Notes: generated by a model not told the origin, from the sequence alone. A stretch of 64,000 nt of DNA from Phytoactinopolyspora halotolerans (GCF_010550675.1 NZ_JAAGOA010000001.1:124001-188000); one strand, 5' to 3'. Counted from the first letter of the stretch, positions 34,058 through 43,750 are shown. Translations and numbers: made by a program.

Positions 34058-34768
34058 GCGTCGTCGCCAGATACGCGGCGTCGAGCGGCGCCGCTGCCGA
34101 TCAGGATGTGTGGCCGTCGAGCGGCGCTGCCGAGCGCCTGATGTGGACGTCGAGCAAGGCCGACTCGGCGCCTGGCTTGGTGGGTGGGGTCGAGTTCTCC
34201 TCTGCGGCTGGTCCGACGGCGGCGGCACCCGTCGGTGTTACGCCGCGTCGCGCCGTCGTCCAAAGCGCCGCTGCCGGAGAATCTCGATCCCCACTCCCGA
34301 CGCGTCTTCCGTGCGCGACTATCAGAACTCGTGGCACACGACGTCGCATCGGGCCTGCCGCCGCGTGAGTACCGTACGCGACTGTCGGAGTTCTTGGCCC
34401 TCCTCGCACCGGGTCTGCTGCCCCGTTCTTGGCCCACCGTGCACAGCACTATGCTTCCTCGGAGTCGCTGGAAGAGTGCTCCAAGGAGCCATGGTGTCGC
34501 CGGAGGGGTTGCATGGAAGCTTGGTGTCGTCGGCGCACGACCCCAAGGAGGCTTGGTGCTGCTCCGCACTCCGGCTCGCACGCCCCGCCGAGCACCCCAA
34601 GGACCCGGTGGTGGCTCAGATCCCGGCACGGCAGTCGATGAAAAGCGAGTTTGTGGCGTCAGAAGCCACCAATCTCGTCTTCATGCTTGGGACCCCGCCG
34701 AGACTCGGGAGTTCCGGTGTGGCTCGGGCCGGCTCAAGGCGGTAGCAGGCGGCGGCGTGTCCAGGAGT
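34058..34768. repeat. Non-coding stretch made of three short tandem-repeat families
   Basis: Three families of imperfect direct repeats follow one another. GTCGAGC-led units start at 34080, 34116 and 34149 (period 33-36). A unit of about 63 bp starting CGT(G/A)CGCGACT begins at 34310 and 34373. Units of about 31 bp built on CCAAGGAGCCATGG-like palindromes begin at 34481, about 34511 and 34543. A small hairpin (GTGGC 34653-34657 with GCCAC 34665-34669) lies near the cca end. Long open frames run through on both strands but have Arg/Ser/Cys-rich content unlike real proteins. Confidence 0.6.
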
Positions 34769-36232
34769 TCAGCCGGCCGCCTCCGGCTGCTCGGCCCACC
34801 ACTTGAGCAACTCGGCCGTGGCCTCCTCCTCGGAGAGCGGCCCTCGGTCCATGCGGATGTCCAGCATGTGCTTGTAAGCGCGCCCCACCACCGGGCCCGG
34901 GGTCAGACCGAGGATCGCCATGATCTGATTACCGTCGAGGTCGGGCCGGATCTTCTGCAGCTCCTCCTGTTCCGCGAGCTGCTCGATGCGTTCCTCCAGG
35001 CTGTCGTAGGAGCGCTGCAGCGCCTTCGCCTTGCGGGGGTTGCGCGTCGTGCAATCGGAACGGGTCAGCACGTGCAGATGATCGAGCAGGTCGCCCGCGT
35101 CACGGATGTAACGGCGGACCGCCGAGTCGGTCCACTGCCCGGTGCCGTAGCCGTGGAAACGCAGGTGGAGTTCGGTCAGCTTGGACACCGCGTCGACGGT
35201 CGCAGACGGGAAGCGTAGCTTGGTCAACCGCTTGCGGGCCATCTTCGCGCCGACCACGTCATGGTGGTGGAAGCTCACGCCGCCGCCGGGCTCGAACTTG
35301 CGCGTCTTCGGCTTACCGATGTCGTGCAGCAAGGCGGCGAGCCGGATGGTCAGATCGGGGCCACCGTCGGGAAGCCGGTCCTCCAACTCGATCGCCTGCT
35401 CCAGGACGGTCAACGAGTGCTCGTACACGTCCTTGTGCCGATGGTGCTCGTCGATCTCGAGCCGCAGCGCCGGCAGCTCCGGCAGCATCCGGTCGGCGAG
35501 GCCGGTGTCGACCAGGAGGGTCAGCCCCGCACGCGGGTCGTCGGACAGCAGCAGTTTGGTGAGTTCGTCCCGGATCCGCTCGGCCGAGATGATGTCCAGT
35601 CGGTCGGCCATCCGACGCATCGCGTCGATCACCTCGGGCGCCACCTGGAAGCCCAGCTGTGCGGCGAACCGGGCCGCCCGCATCATCCGCAGCGGGTCAT
35701 CCGAGAAGGACGTCTCCGGCGTGCCCGGCGTACGGATCACCTTCCGGCCCAGATCGGGCAGCCCACCATGCGGGTCCACGAACTCGCGGCTGGGCAGTCG
35801 CAGCGCCATGGCGTTGATCGTGAAGTCCCGCCGGACGAGATCGTCGGAGATGGTCTCCCCGTATGCCACCTGCGGCTTCCGGCTGGCCCTGTCATACACG
35901 TCAGATCGGTACGTGGTGACCTCGATCTGGAAGCCGGCCTTGCTGGCGCCGATCGTGCCATACGCCTCGCCGACATCCCACACGCTCTCGGCCCAACCGG
36001 ACAGCAGGCGCTTGGTCTGTTCCGGTCGCGCCGATGTGGTGAAGTCCAGATCTTGACCGAGCCGATCCAGCAGTGCGTCCCGGACGGAGCCTCCGACCAG
36101 GGCAAGCTCCTGTCCGGCCGCGGTGAATCTCTCGCCGAGTTCGTCCACTACGGGCGCGATACGCAGGAGCTGGCGGACCGCGTGCCGTTGTGCAGCGGAC
36201 AGAGTCTTGTCGGGATCAAACGAGTCGGTCAC
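34769..36232 (-). CDS. cca: CCA-adding tRNA nucleotidyltransferase
   Basis: This 487-residue class II nucleotidyltransferase adds or repairs the 3' CCA of tRNAs. The catalytic LVGGSVRDALL and DLDFTTSA lie at the N-terminus, the template-recognition segments are DLVRRDFTINAMAL and DPLRMMRAARFAAQLGF, and the C-terminal HD domain has EHHRHKDVYEHSL and LLHDIGKP. It starts at GTG 36232, divergent from the DUF6049 gene. In mycobacteria (pcnA) a NUDIX gene stands between these two genes; it is absent here. Confidence 0.93.
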   Translation of the reverse strand: MTDSFDPDKTLSAAQRHAVRQLLRIAPVVDELGERFTAAGQELALVGGSVRDALLDRLGQDLDFTTSARPEQTKRLLSGWAESVWDVGEAYGTIGASKAGFQIEVTTYRSDVYDRASRKPQVAYGETISDDLVRRDFTINAMALRLPSREFVDPHGGLPDLGRKVIRTPGTPETSFSDDPLRMMRAARFAAQLGFQVAPEVIDAMRRMADRLDIISAERIRDELTKLLLSDDPRAGLTLLVDTGLADRMLPELPALRLEIDEHHRHKDVYEHSLTVLEQAIELEDRLPDGGPDLTIRLAALLHDIGKPKTRKFEPGGGVSFHHHDVVGAKMARKRLTKLRFPSATVDAVSKLTELHLRFHGYGTGQWTDSAVRRYIRDAGDLLDHLHVLTRSDCTTRNPRKAKALQRSYDSLEERIEQLAEQEELQKIRPDLDGNQIMAILGLTPGPVVGRAYKHMLDIRMDRGPLSEEEATAELLKWWAEQPEAAG

Positions 36233-36288
36233 GAGGCTCGAGCGTACGACGTGCCGCGATCAAAGCAGAACCCCGATACCCTGGGTCT

Positions 36289-38553
36289 ATGCTCGGCCGG
36301 ATATTAGTGACCACCGCCGTGCTCGCAGTGGTGACGATGATCTTGCCGGTGCCCGCCACGGCTGCCGATGGACCCCAAGATCAGGATGCGGGCGCGGGAG
36401 TCACCAGTTACCTGCATACCGTCACGCCTTCCGTGCTCGGACCGGACGACGAGCTGACCCTGGCCGGCGTGGTGGAGAACACCGGCGACGAGCCACTGAC
36501 GAACGTCCAGGTGCTTCCGCGGTGGAGCAACGTGCAGCTGGAGACCAGGGAGGAGATCCGCCAGGTCGCCAGCGACACGTCGCTACGCTGGGGCTACCGC
36601 CGCAGCGATCCTTACCAGGTGGTCGCCGAACGTCTGGATCCAGGCGAGCGGCAAGAGTTCCGGCTTACCTTCGACGACACCGAGCAGCTCGGCTTCGGTC
36701 TCGCCGGGGTCTACGTCATCGGTGTCGACGTGCGTGGCACCCTCACCACCGGGGAGCGCACCGATCTCGACACGGTGCGGACCGTCATCCCGTGGATGCC
36801 CGACGGTGAGACGCCGGATCCGGTGCAGGTCTCGCTGATCTGGCCGGTAGAGGCGACACCCTCGCTCACCCCCGACGGCACCCTGGTCAACGACGCTCTC
36901 GCGGGCCGGCTACGCCCTGGTGGCGCCCTGCATTCGGTGGTCGATGCGGCCGGAGACAGCCCGGTGAGCTGGCTGGTCGACCCGGACGTGCTGGACACGG
37001 TCGAGGCGATGTCCGCGGGCGCCGAGGTGGAGAGCGAATCCGCCGACACCTCAACAGATGAAGCATCCGAACTTGCCGGCTCTTGGCGCTCCGCGTTCAA
37101 CGACGCCAGAGGGGACAACACAGCTCTGCTGCTGCCATACGCCAGGCCGGACACCGGCTCACTGGTCGCCGCCGATCCGCCACTGGCGTCTCGCATCACC
37201 AGCGCGGCGGCGGAGTTGACCACCGAAGCCGCTCGTACGATGCGTGACGTCCGGACCGGGGTCGCGTGGCCGGGCGGCGGTGTGGCGGACGACCGGACAC
37301 TGGCCACGCTCGCCGACGCCGGCGTGCGGACCGTCATCCTCTCCGGCAACGCGGTATCTCCCCATCCGGAGCACCCCCTCGCTGAGATCCAGGCCGCCGA
37401 CGCCGCCCTGGACGCGGTCGTCACCGATCCAGGGCTGGACGCCGTGCTGGCCGATGCCTACACCGCTCCGAACGCACAGGCCGGAGCGCTGGAGCTGCAG
37501 CAGCGCTGGGCCGCCGAGACCGCCATGGTGGCGCTCGAGGCGCAGGCCCTGGATCAGTCACCGCAGCCGCTGATCGTCGCTCCCCCGGCACGCTGGACAC
37601 CCGAACCGGCGGTCGCCTCGGCCGTGATCGACACCTGGACGTCGCTGCCGTGGGTGACGCCCACCACCGTGGACGATCTCGACCGGCCCGCCGCCCCGGC
37701 AACCGTCGCCCCTGTGCCGGACGACAGCACGAATGCGCTGCCCGGCGAGAATGCCTCCGCCACCGGGGAGTTGGAGACCGCCGCAGAGGACTACGTCGAA
37801 CTGCTGGCCGACCCGGCGCCAGGGTTGAGCGAGTCGCTTGGACGAGCGACCGTCCGTTCGGCGTCGGAGGGATGGCGGGACGATCCGGCCGCCGGCGCGG
37901 ACTATGCCGGCGAGATCATCGAGGAACTCACCGATCCGTTCGACGAGGTGCACGTGACCGTACCGGAGTCGGTCACCCTCTCCAGCCGCACCGGAGTCTT
38001 CCCGCTCACCGTCAGCAACGACCTCGACCAGCCCGTGACGGTCAAGCTCGATATCCATGCCGCGAACCCGGACCGGCTCCGGGTCGGTGAGGTCGAGGAA
38101 CAGCGGGTCGAAGCGGGCTCCCGGCAGACCATCCAAGTCCAGGCGGAGGCCGTCACCAACGGGAGGGTGCCGATCACGGTTCAGCTCGTCACCAAGGACG
38201 GTTCCCCACTCGGGATCGCCTCCAGGACCGTGGTGAACGCGACCGACTACGGAACGGTCGGGTGGTTCATCATCGGCGGTGCCGTGCTTCTCTTCGGCGG
38301 GTCGGTGCTACGGACGATGCTCCGGCGACGGCGCTCAGAGGACTCGGATGCGGCCGATCCGCCGGACGACAGGCCGGATGCGGCCGGCGACACGGCAGAC
38401 GCGGCCGGCGACACGGTGGACGCGGGCCGGCTCACGGCGAGCACCGACGGGCAACCGGTCGTCGGTTCGACGCAGCGCGTCGTCGGATCCGGCGTACTGC
38501 GCGACGGGCGGCGCCGGCGGATGCCGCCCAGACCTGGGGAGGTCACCCCATGA
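36289..38553 (+). CDS. DUF6049 family exported membrane protein
   Basis: This is a 754-residue protein: a signal peptide (residues 1-25, ending near PATAA), a long extracytoplasmic region with Ig-like segments (HTVTPSVLGPDDELTLAGVVEN; RTGVFPLTVSNDLDQPVTVKL), then one membrane helix (VGWFIIGGAVLLFGGSVL) and a short cytoplasmic tail. The gene always precedes murJ in actinobacteria (Rv3909 in M. tuberculosis); a role in cell-wall synthesis is inferred from that linkage. ATG 36289 lies six bases after a TACCCT -10 (36277-36282), so the mRNA is probably leaderless. The frame is open upstream to 36190. Its stop overlaps the murJ start. Confidence 0.85.
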   Translation: MLGRILVTTAVLAVVTMILPVPATAADGPQDQDAGAGVTSYLHTVTPSVLGPDDELTLAGVVENTGDEPLTNVQVLPRWSNVQLETREEIRQVASDTSLRWGYRRSDPYQVVAERLDPGERQEFRLTFDDTEQLGFGLAGVYVIGVDVRGTLTTGERTDLDTVRTVIPWMPDGETPDPVQVSLIWPVEATPSLTPDGTLVNDALAGRLRPGGALHSVVDAAGDSPVSWLVDPDVLDTVEAMSAGAEVESESADTSTDEASELAGSWRSAFNDARGDNTALLLPYARPDTGSLVAADPPLASRITSAAAELTTEAARTMRDVRTGVAWPGGGVADDRTLATLADAGVRTVILSGNAVSPHPEHPLAEIQAADAALDAVVTDPGLDAVLADAYTAPNAQAGALELQQRWAAETAMVALEAQALDQSPQPLIVAPPARWTPEPAVASAVIDTWTSLPWVTPTTVDDLDRPAAPATVAPVPDDSTNALPGENASATGELETAAEDYVELLADPAPGLSESLGRATVRSASEGWRDDPAAGADYAGEIIEELTDPFDEVHVTVPESVTLSSRTGVFPLTVSNDLDQPVTVKLDIHAANPDRLRVGEVEEQRVEAGSRQTIQVQAEAVTNGRVPITVQLVTKDGSPLGIASRTVVNATDYGTVGWFIIGGAVLLFGGSVLRTMLRRRRSEDSDAADPPDDRPDAAGDTADAAGDTVDAGRLTASTDGQPVVGSTQRVVGSGVLRDGRRRRMPPRPGEVTP

Positions 38554-41500
38554 GCCGGGCACCCGGCACGCCGGCCGCCGACGCAGAGCCGCCCAACCCG
38601 AGGAAGGCGAGCCTGCTCGGGTCGAGCGCGATCATGGCGGCCGGCACCGTCGTCTCGAGGGTGACCGGATTCGGCCGGGCGGCCATCATCGCCGCCGCAC
38701 TCGGGCTGACGCTGACGGCGGACGTGTTCAACGTGCCCAACGTCATCCCGAACATGCTGTACATCCTGGTCGGCGGCGGCATCCTCAACTCGGTGCTGGT
38801 CCCCGTCCTGGTGCGCGCGATCAAGAACGACGCCGACGGGGGTGAGGCATACTCCCAACGACTGTTCAGCCTCGCGGTCACGGTGCTCGCCGCAGCGACG
38901 GCGATCGCGGTGCTGGCGGCCCCGCTGATCCTGCGGGCGATCGTCGACTCCAGGTACCTCGAGCCGGACATGCGACCGTTCTTCGACAATATGGTCACGT
39001 TCGCCCGGTTCTGCCTGCCACAGATCTTCTTCTACGGGCTGTATGTCCTGATCGGCCAGATCCTCAACGCCAAGGGCCGGTTCGGGCCGATGATGTGGTC
39101 GCCGATCCTGAACAACGTCGTGGCGATCGCCGTATTCGGTGTCTACCTCGTCGTCTTCGGCACCAAGTCGCCGGAGACGTTCAGTTCATCGGAGACGCTC
39201 CTGCTGGGCCTCGGTTCCACGGCCGGCGTGGCGGCACAGGCGCTCGTCCTGCTGCCGGTGCTGCGTCAGACCGGCTTCTCGCTGCGGTTCCGTACCGACT
39301 GGAAGGGACAGGGGCTGGCCGAGCCGGTGAAGCTCGGCATGTGGACCTTCGGGTTCGTCATCGTCAACCAGGTCGCGTACGTGTTCTTCGTCAACGTCGC
39401 CACCAGCGCCAGCGCGGCCGGCGACGACGGAGCGGGTTACACCGTATACGCGAACGCGATGCTGATCATGATGGTGCCGCATTCGGTGATCACCGTCTCC
39501 TTGGCCACGGCGCTGCTTCCGCGTCTATCCGACCTCGCGGCCGACGGTTATCTCGACCAGGTCCGGGACAGGCTGGTATCGGCGATCCGCGCCTGCCTGG
39601 CGATCATCATCCCGCTCGGCGCCTTGACGGCGGTGCTGGCCTACCCGCTGACCGCGATGATCTTCGACTACGGTTCCGCCCGCGGGCAGACGGACATGCT
39701 CGCGCGCACCCTCATCGCGCTGATGCCGGGGTTGCTCGCCTTCACGGTGCATTACCTCTCCCTGCGCGGCTTCTACGCCCTGCAAGACACCAAGACGCCG
39801 TTCTTCACCCAGGTGTGGATCGCTGCGATCATGGTGGTCTGGGCGCTGGGCATCACCTTCGTCTCTCCCAGCCCCGACGTCGTGACGATGACCTTGGCCG
39901 CCGGATACAGCGCCGCCTACGTCGCCGGCGCCACGGTCAGCGTCATCCGGCTGCAACAGCGCATCGGTCGCATCGCGCTGGCGCCGCTGGTCCAGCACGT
40001 CGTGCGGATACTGATCCCCACGGCCATCGGCAGCACCGTCGCGTGGCTGGTCTGGCAGGGCTGGTCCCAGCTCGGACTGCTGGATCCGCTGCCGTCGATG
40101 CTGACGCATCTGGGCGACCTCATCGTCGCCGGCACGATCGGATCGCTCGTCATCGTGGCGCTGGCCTACGCGATGCGCATCGCGGAGGTACGGCGTGCGG
40201 TCGCGATGGTGCTGGCCCGCCTCCGCGGAGGTACGGCACGGATGGAGGCCGACACCGCACCCGAGCCGGTCGACGAGCAAGCGCTGGAAGAGACAGCCGA
40301 GCATCCGTCGCCGATCGTCGAGACCGGCACGTTGAGCATCTTCCGTCAGCCGGCCTTCGACCCGGACGTGACCGTCGAGTTCTTCCTCGACGAGACCATG
40401 CACGGTGCCACGATGCACGGGGTGCCCAGCGTCACCAGCACCATGACGGGGCACATGCGCCGTCCCGTCGATCCCAACGCCGGCATCAAGCGCGCACAGC
40501 GGGCGGACCACCTCAGCGTCGACACGCAGCCGGAGCTCCCGCTCAGGCCGGTCACCGGGAACGCCGCCCAGACGTCCGGCCGGGCTCAGCTGCTGGCCGG
40601 CAGGTATCGCGTGGAGCGCCTGCTGGACGATTCCGCCGGCGTTCGCTCGTGGCATGGATTCGATGACGTCCTGCAACGTCCGGTCTTCATTCAGACCCTC
40701 GACGACGGTGATCCCCGTGCCGAGCAGTTCGTCGTCGCGGCCCGTAGGGCTTCCACCATCGAGGATCCGCGGTTCCTGCGGGTTCTCGACATCGGTTCCG
40801 ACGGCGTTTCGTACATGGTGCGCGAGTGGACACCCGGCCGGGACCTCTCCACGCTGCTGGGCGACGGCCCGTTCCACACGCAACACGCTTCGGCGATCGG
40901 CCGAGAGGTGGCCGACGCGTTGGCCACCGCGCACGCCCAACGGCTGTTCCACCGGCACCTGGTGCCGAGCCTGGTGTTCCTGACCGCCGAAGGTTCGATC
41001 AAGATCGCCGGCCTGGAGACCGAGGCGGTCCTGCACGGCCCCGCCGAGGTGTATCTGGATGGCGCAGGCAGCCCCGTCACCGACCCGGTGGCGCTGGACG
41101 CGGCCGGCGTCGGCGGCGTGCTATACGCCTGCCTGACCGCGCACTGGCCGACGAACGTGCCGGACAGCGGTCTGCATCCCGCACCGCGGATGGACGGCAA
41201 GCTGCCGTCGGCGCGGCAGATCCGCCCGGGTATCCCCACCGCATTGGACGTCATCACGGACCGCGCCGTGGGCAACGCTCGCCGGCACCACACCGTGCCG
41301 CTGAGTTCACCGCTCCAGATCGCCGCCGAACTCGGTGCCGGCCCGCGGACCGACGAGTTCGTCGTACCCGCACAGCATCCCGCGCCGTCGGCGGCGCCCA
41401 ACGGCGCCCGCGCCGACGAGGTGAACGGCTCCTATCTGGCGACGATGTCCGGGGCGGGCGTCCCGCCGGGCACATCGAGGCGGGACCGGCGCCGGACGAG

Positions 41501-42155
41501 CCGGCTCAATCGCTTCCTCGGTGTCATCGGTGCGGCGCTGCTGCTCGTCGGAGCCACGCTGCTCGGCCTGCAGCTCATGCTGAGCGCGTTCGACTCCGAC
41601 GACGACAGTCCGTCCGACCGCGTCCTCCCCACCGAGGACGCCACCACCGACCCGTCCACCGGCAGTCCGGAGCCGGACGAGGAGATCGAACCGACTCCGT
41701 TGGAGCTGGCCGCCGCCGACTACTTCGACCCGTTCGGGAGCACACCGGAGAGTCCTACTGCCGTCGGCGACGCCATCGACGGTGATACCGGCACGGCCTG
41801 GCCGACACTGACCTATTACTCCCCGTTGGAGGATCAGAAGGAGGGCGTCGGGTTGTACGTCGACATCGGCGACGAGCAGGGCATCACCGAGATTCAGCTC
41901 ATGGTGCTGAACGCCGGCGCTGACGTCGAATTCCGCGTCGCCGAGGAGGGCGCGTCGGCGCCGCCGGACAATATCGACGACTGGGAGCTGATACACCGTG
42001 CCGAGGATGTCGGCGACGAGCTGACCCATACACTTGATGAGGCCGTCACGAGCCGCTATCTGTTGGTGTGGTTCACCCGGCTGCCACCGTACGAGGGCAA
42101 CTACCGAAGTGGTGTGACCGAGGTGACCGTCTTGGGCACAGAGGGAGGTTCTTAA
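38550..42155 (+). CDS. murJ: MurJ lipid II flippase fused to a pseudokinase and extracellular domain
   Basis: This is a 1201-residue protein. Residues about 20-545 form the MurJ/MviN flippase of about 14 helices (ASLLGSSAIMAAGTVVSRVTG; ALQDTKTPFF). A cytoplasmic protein-kinase-like domain follows from about 680 to 950. It is degenerate: the VAIK Lys is replaced in RPVFIQ, the catalytic loop reads FHRHLVPSLV, and the DFG equivalent is lost. A single helix (about 989-1012) leads to a C-terminal beta-sandwich that recalls carbohydrate-binding domains. The same architecture is known in mycobacterial MviN, where the pseudokinase is phosphorylated by PknB and recruits FhaA. ATG 38550 overlaps the upstream stop and has a GGGGAGG site. 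Confidence 0.93.
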   Translation: MSRAPGTPAADAEPPNPRKASLLGSSAIMAAGTVVSRVTGFGRAAIIAAALGLTLTADVFNVPNVIPNMLYILVGGGILNSVLVPVLVRAIKNDADGGEAYSQRLFSLAVTVLAAATAIAVLAAPLILRAIVDSRYLEPDMRPFFDNMVTFARFCLPQIFFYGLYVLIGQILNAKGRFGPMMWSPILNNVVAIAVFGVYLVVFGTKSPETFSSSETLLLGLGSTAGVAAQALVLLPVLRQTGFSLRFRTDWKGQGLAEPVKLGMWTFGFVIVNQVAYVFFVNVATSASAAGDDGAGYTVYANAMLIMMVPHSVITVSLATALLPRLSDLAADGYLDQVRDRLVSAIRACLAIIIPLGALTAVLAYPLTAMIFDYGSARGQTDMLARTLIALMPGLLAFTVHYLSLRGFYALQDTKTPFFTQVWIAAIMVVWALGITFVSPSPDVVTMTLAAGYSAAYVAGATVSVIRLQQRIGRIALAPLVQHVVRILIPTAIGSTVAWLVWQGWSQLGLLDPLPSMLTHLGDLIVAGTIGSLVIVALAYAMRIAEVRRAVAMVLARLRGGTARMEADTAPEPVDEQALEETAEHPSPIVETGTLSIFRQPAFDPDVTVEFFLDETMHGATMHGVPSVTSTMTGHMRRPVDPNAGIKRAQRADHLSVDTQPELPLRPVTGNAAQTSGRAQLLAGRYRVERLLDDSAGVRSWHGFDDVLQRPVFIQTLDDGDPRAEQFVVAARRASTIEDPRFLRVLDIGSDGVSYMVREWTPGRDLSTLLGDGPFHTQHASAIGREVADALATAHAQRLFHRHLVPSLVFLTAEGSIKIAGLETEAVLHGPAEVYLDGAGSPVTDPVALDAAGVGGVLYACLTAHWPTNVPDSGLHPAPRMDGKLPSARQIRPGIPTALDVITDRAVGNARRHHTVPLSSPLQIAAELGAGPRTDEFVVPAQHPAPSAAPNGARADEVNGSYLATMSGAGVPPGTSRRDRRRTSRLNRFLGVIGAALLLVGATLLGLQLMLSAFDSDDDSPSDRVLPTEDATTDPSTGSPEPDEEIEPTPLELAAADYFDPFGSTPESPTAVGDAIDGDTGTAWPTLTYYSPLEDQKEGVGLYVDIGDEQGITEIQLMVLNAGADVEFRVAEEGASAPPDNIDDWELIHRAEDVGDELTHTLDEAVTSRYLLVWFTRLPPYEGNYRSGVTEVTVLGTEGGS

Positions 42156-42812
42156 GTGACCGGCGACCCCGCCGCGTACCAGGAGTCCGACGACGAACTC
42201 CTGAAGCGCCACACACGCGGCGAGCACGACGCCTTCGGTGAACTGGTCCGCCGGCATCAGGACCGGCTCTGGGCGGTCGCGCTGCGGACCCTGGGGAACC
42301 CGGACGAGGCTGCGGACGCACTGCAGGACGCCCTCGTGAACGCCTTTCGCCGAGCATCCTCCTTCCGCTCCGAATCCGCTGTGACCACCTGGCTGCACCG
42401 CATCGTCGTCAACGCCTGCCTGGACCGGGTCCGGCACACCGCGGCGCGGCCGGCAGACCCCACCCCGTTCGACGGCACCGAGTCACCCGCCGTGACCGCA
42501 GCACTGGACCCGGGTCCGGACCCGGCCGAGCGCACGGCGGTCCGATTGGACGTCGAGACGGCGCTGGCGTCGCTTCCGGACGAGCAACGGGTTCCGCTGG
42601 TGCTCGTGGACATGGAGGGCTACCGCGTGGCTGAGGTGGCCGAGATGCTCGGGCTTCCGGCCGGAACGATCAAGAGCCGCTGCGCCCGGGCGAGGGCCCG
42701 GCTGGTGCCGTTGTTGTCAGCTGAAGAATCTCGCAGCGGCGCAGGGAACCAACCTCGCGGCAGCCACGTCTCACCTGAGACCGCCAACGAGCAAGGAGGT
42801 GAGCGTCGGTGA
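42156..42812 (+). CDS. sigM: ECF RNA polymerase sigma factor SigM
   Basis: This is a 218-residue ECF sigma factor: region 2 (FGELVRRHQDRLWAVALRTLGNPDEAADALQDALVNAFRR) and region 4 (LASLPDEQRVPLVLVDMEGYRVAEVAEMLGLPAGTIKSR), with an Ala/Pro linker and a C-terminal extension. Its place after murJ and before a zinc anti-sigma gene matches SigM of Mycobacterium. The GTG 42156 start directly follows the murJ stop, with GAGGGAGG upstream. The sequence names above are split by the family; regions 2 and 4 are complete. Confidence 0.92.
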   Translation: MTGDPAAYQESDDELLKRHTRGEHDAFGELVRRHQDRLWAVALRTLGNPDEAADALQDALVNAFRRASSFRSESAVTTWLHRIVVNACLDRVRHTAARPADPTPFDGTESPAVTAALDPGPDPAERTAVRLDVETALASLPDEQRVPLVLVDMEGYRVAEVAEMLGLPAGTIKSRCARARARLVPLLSAEESRSGAGNQPRGSHVSPETANEQGGERR

Positions 42813-43627
42813 GCGCTGCCGACCGGCATCCTCCTGAGTACGTCCTGGCTGAACTGGCCGAAGGCGTTCTCGAGGACGGCACGTCCACGGTGTCCGAACA
42901 CGTCCGCGGCTGCCCGTCGTGCCAGTCGGTGCTGGACCAGCTGACCGAAGTGACGCGGCTGTTGCGCACCACGCCGGATCGGGTCCCGATGCCCGCTCAC
43001 GTCACCGCACGTATCGCGGCCGCGCTGAATGAGGAAGCCATTGTGGCCACTGCCGCTCGCGAGCGGGCAGAACAGGAGGCACGGGCGGCCGATGCGGGCG
43101 CGAGTGGCGCCAGTGGCGCCGCCGGCCCGGTCGGGTGGTTCCGGCGCAGGCTGCCGATCGCGGTGGCCGCTGCCGCCGCCACCGCGTTCATCGGGTTCTT
43201 CGGGTACACACTGATCAACGACGATTCGCCGCCCGAGATGGCCACCAGCAGCGGTGCCGCCGATCGGGAGTTCGATACCGACGACCGCGGTGCCGACACC
43301 GACGATGAAGCCGGCGGCGAGGATACGGAGAACGAGGAGAACGCGCCCGGGGACGGACCCGGGGTGGCCGAGCCGGGGCCGCTCGGTGAGAACCTGCTCG
43401 AGCGGACGATCCTGGATGTCTGGAACTCCCGTGAACAGGTACAGCCCGGATGTGGGCAGGGCCTCGCCGATGCCCAGGGCTCCGACCTCGTCGGCAGCAC
43501 GGAATTCGACGGCGATGTCCTCGTCGTGCTGGAGAGCGATCAGCTGACCGGCTGGGTCGTCGGCGACTGTGAATCCAGTGTCGGCGGTGAGACGCCGGAC
43601 GTCGCGGTTCCCCTGCCGCAGGAGTGA
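42809..43627 (+). CDS. Zinc-containing anti-sigma factor for SigM (RsmA-like)
   Basis: This is a 272-residue protein. The N-terminal zinc anti-sigma domain has the HxxxCxxC motif in HVRGCPSC (about residues 31-38). One membrane helix follows (IAVAAAAATAFIGFFGYTL, about 116-135), then an acidic linker and a small extracytoplasmic domain with two cysteines. It should hold SigM inactive at the membrane. GTG 42809 overlaps the sigM stop by four bases. Confidence 0.88.
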   Translation: MSAADRHPPEYVLAELAEGVLEDGTSTVSEHVRGCPSCQSVLDQLTEVTRLLRTTPDRVPMPAHVTARIAAALNEEAIVATAARERAEQEARAADAGASGASGAAGPVGWFRRRLPIAVAAAAATAFIGFFGYTLINDDSPPEMATSSGAADREFDTDDRGADTDDEAGGEDTENEENAPGDGPGVAEPGPLGENLLERTILDVWNSREQVQPGCGQGLADAQGSDLVGSTEFDGDVLVVLESDQLTGWVVGDCESSVGGETPDVAVPLPQE

Positions 43628-43678
43628 CGCGGTTCCGCGCCCTGGTGGCGGAGGAGGCCGCGGCTGAACTAGTAGGGT

Positions 43679-43706
43679 GGGAATTCCGAGAGCCCAGGAT
43701 CCGTTG
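43679..43706 (+). promoter_or_regulatory. SigR/SigH-type promoter of trxBA
   Basis: GGGAAT (43679-43684), an 18-base spacer and GTTG (43703-43706) match the GGGAAT-N18-GTT consensus of the disulfide-stress sigma factor SigR (Streptomyces) / SigH (Mycobacterium) exactly. It lies about 45 bases before trxB. In Streptomyces coelicolor trxBA is a primary SigR target. Confidence 0.85.
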
Positions 43707-43750
43707 GGCCTGGTGGAGTCATCACGAGCATCCTCGAAAGGGCACGAAAC

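Noticed and set aside
34110-35218. Open plus-strand frames (34110-34745 and 34184-35218) after the conservon
   Set aside because: Composition is Arg/Ser/Cys-rich, they run across the tandem repeats and into the antisense of cca, and no domain is seen.
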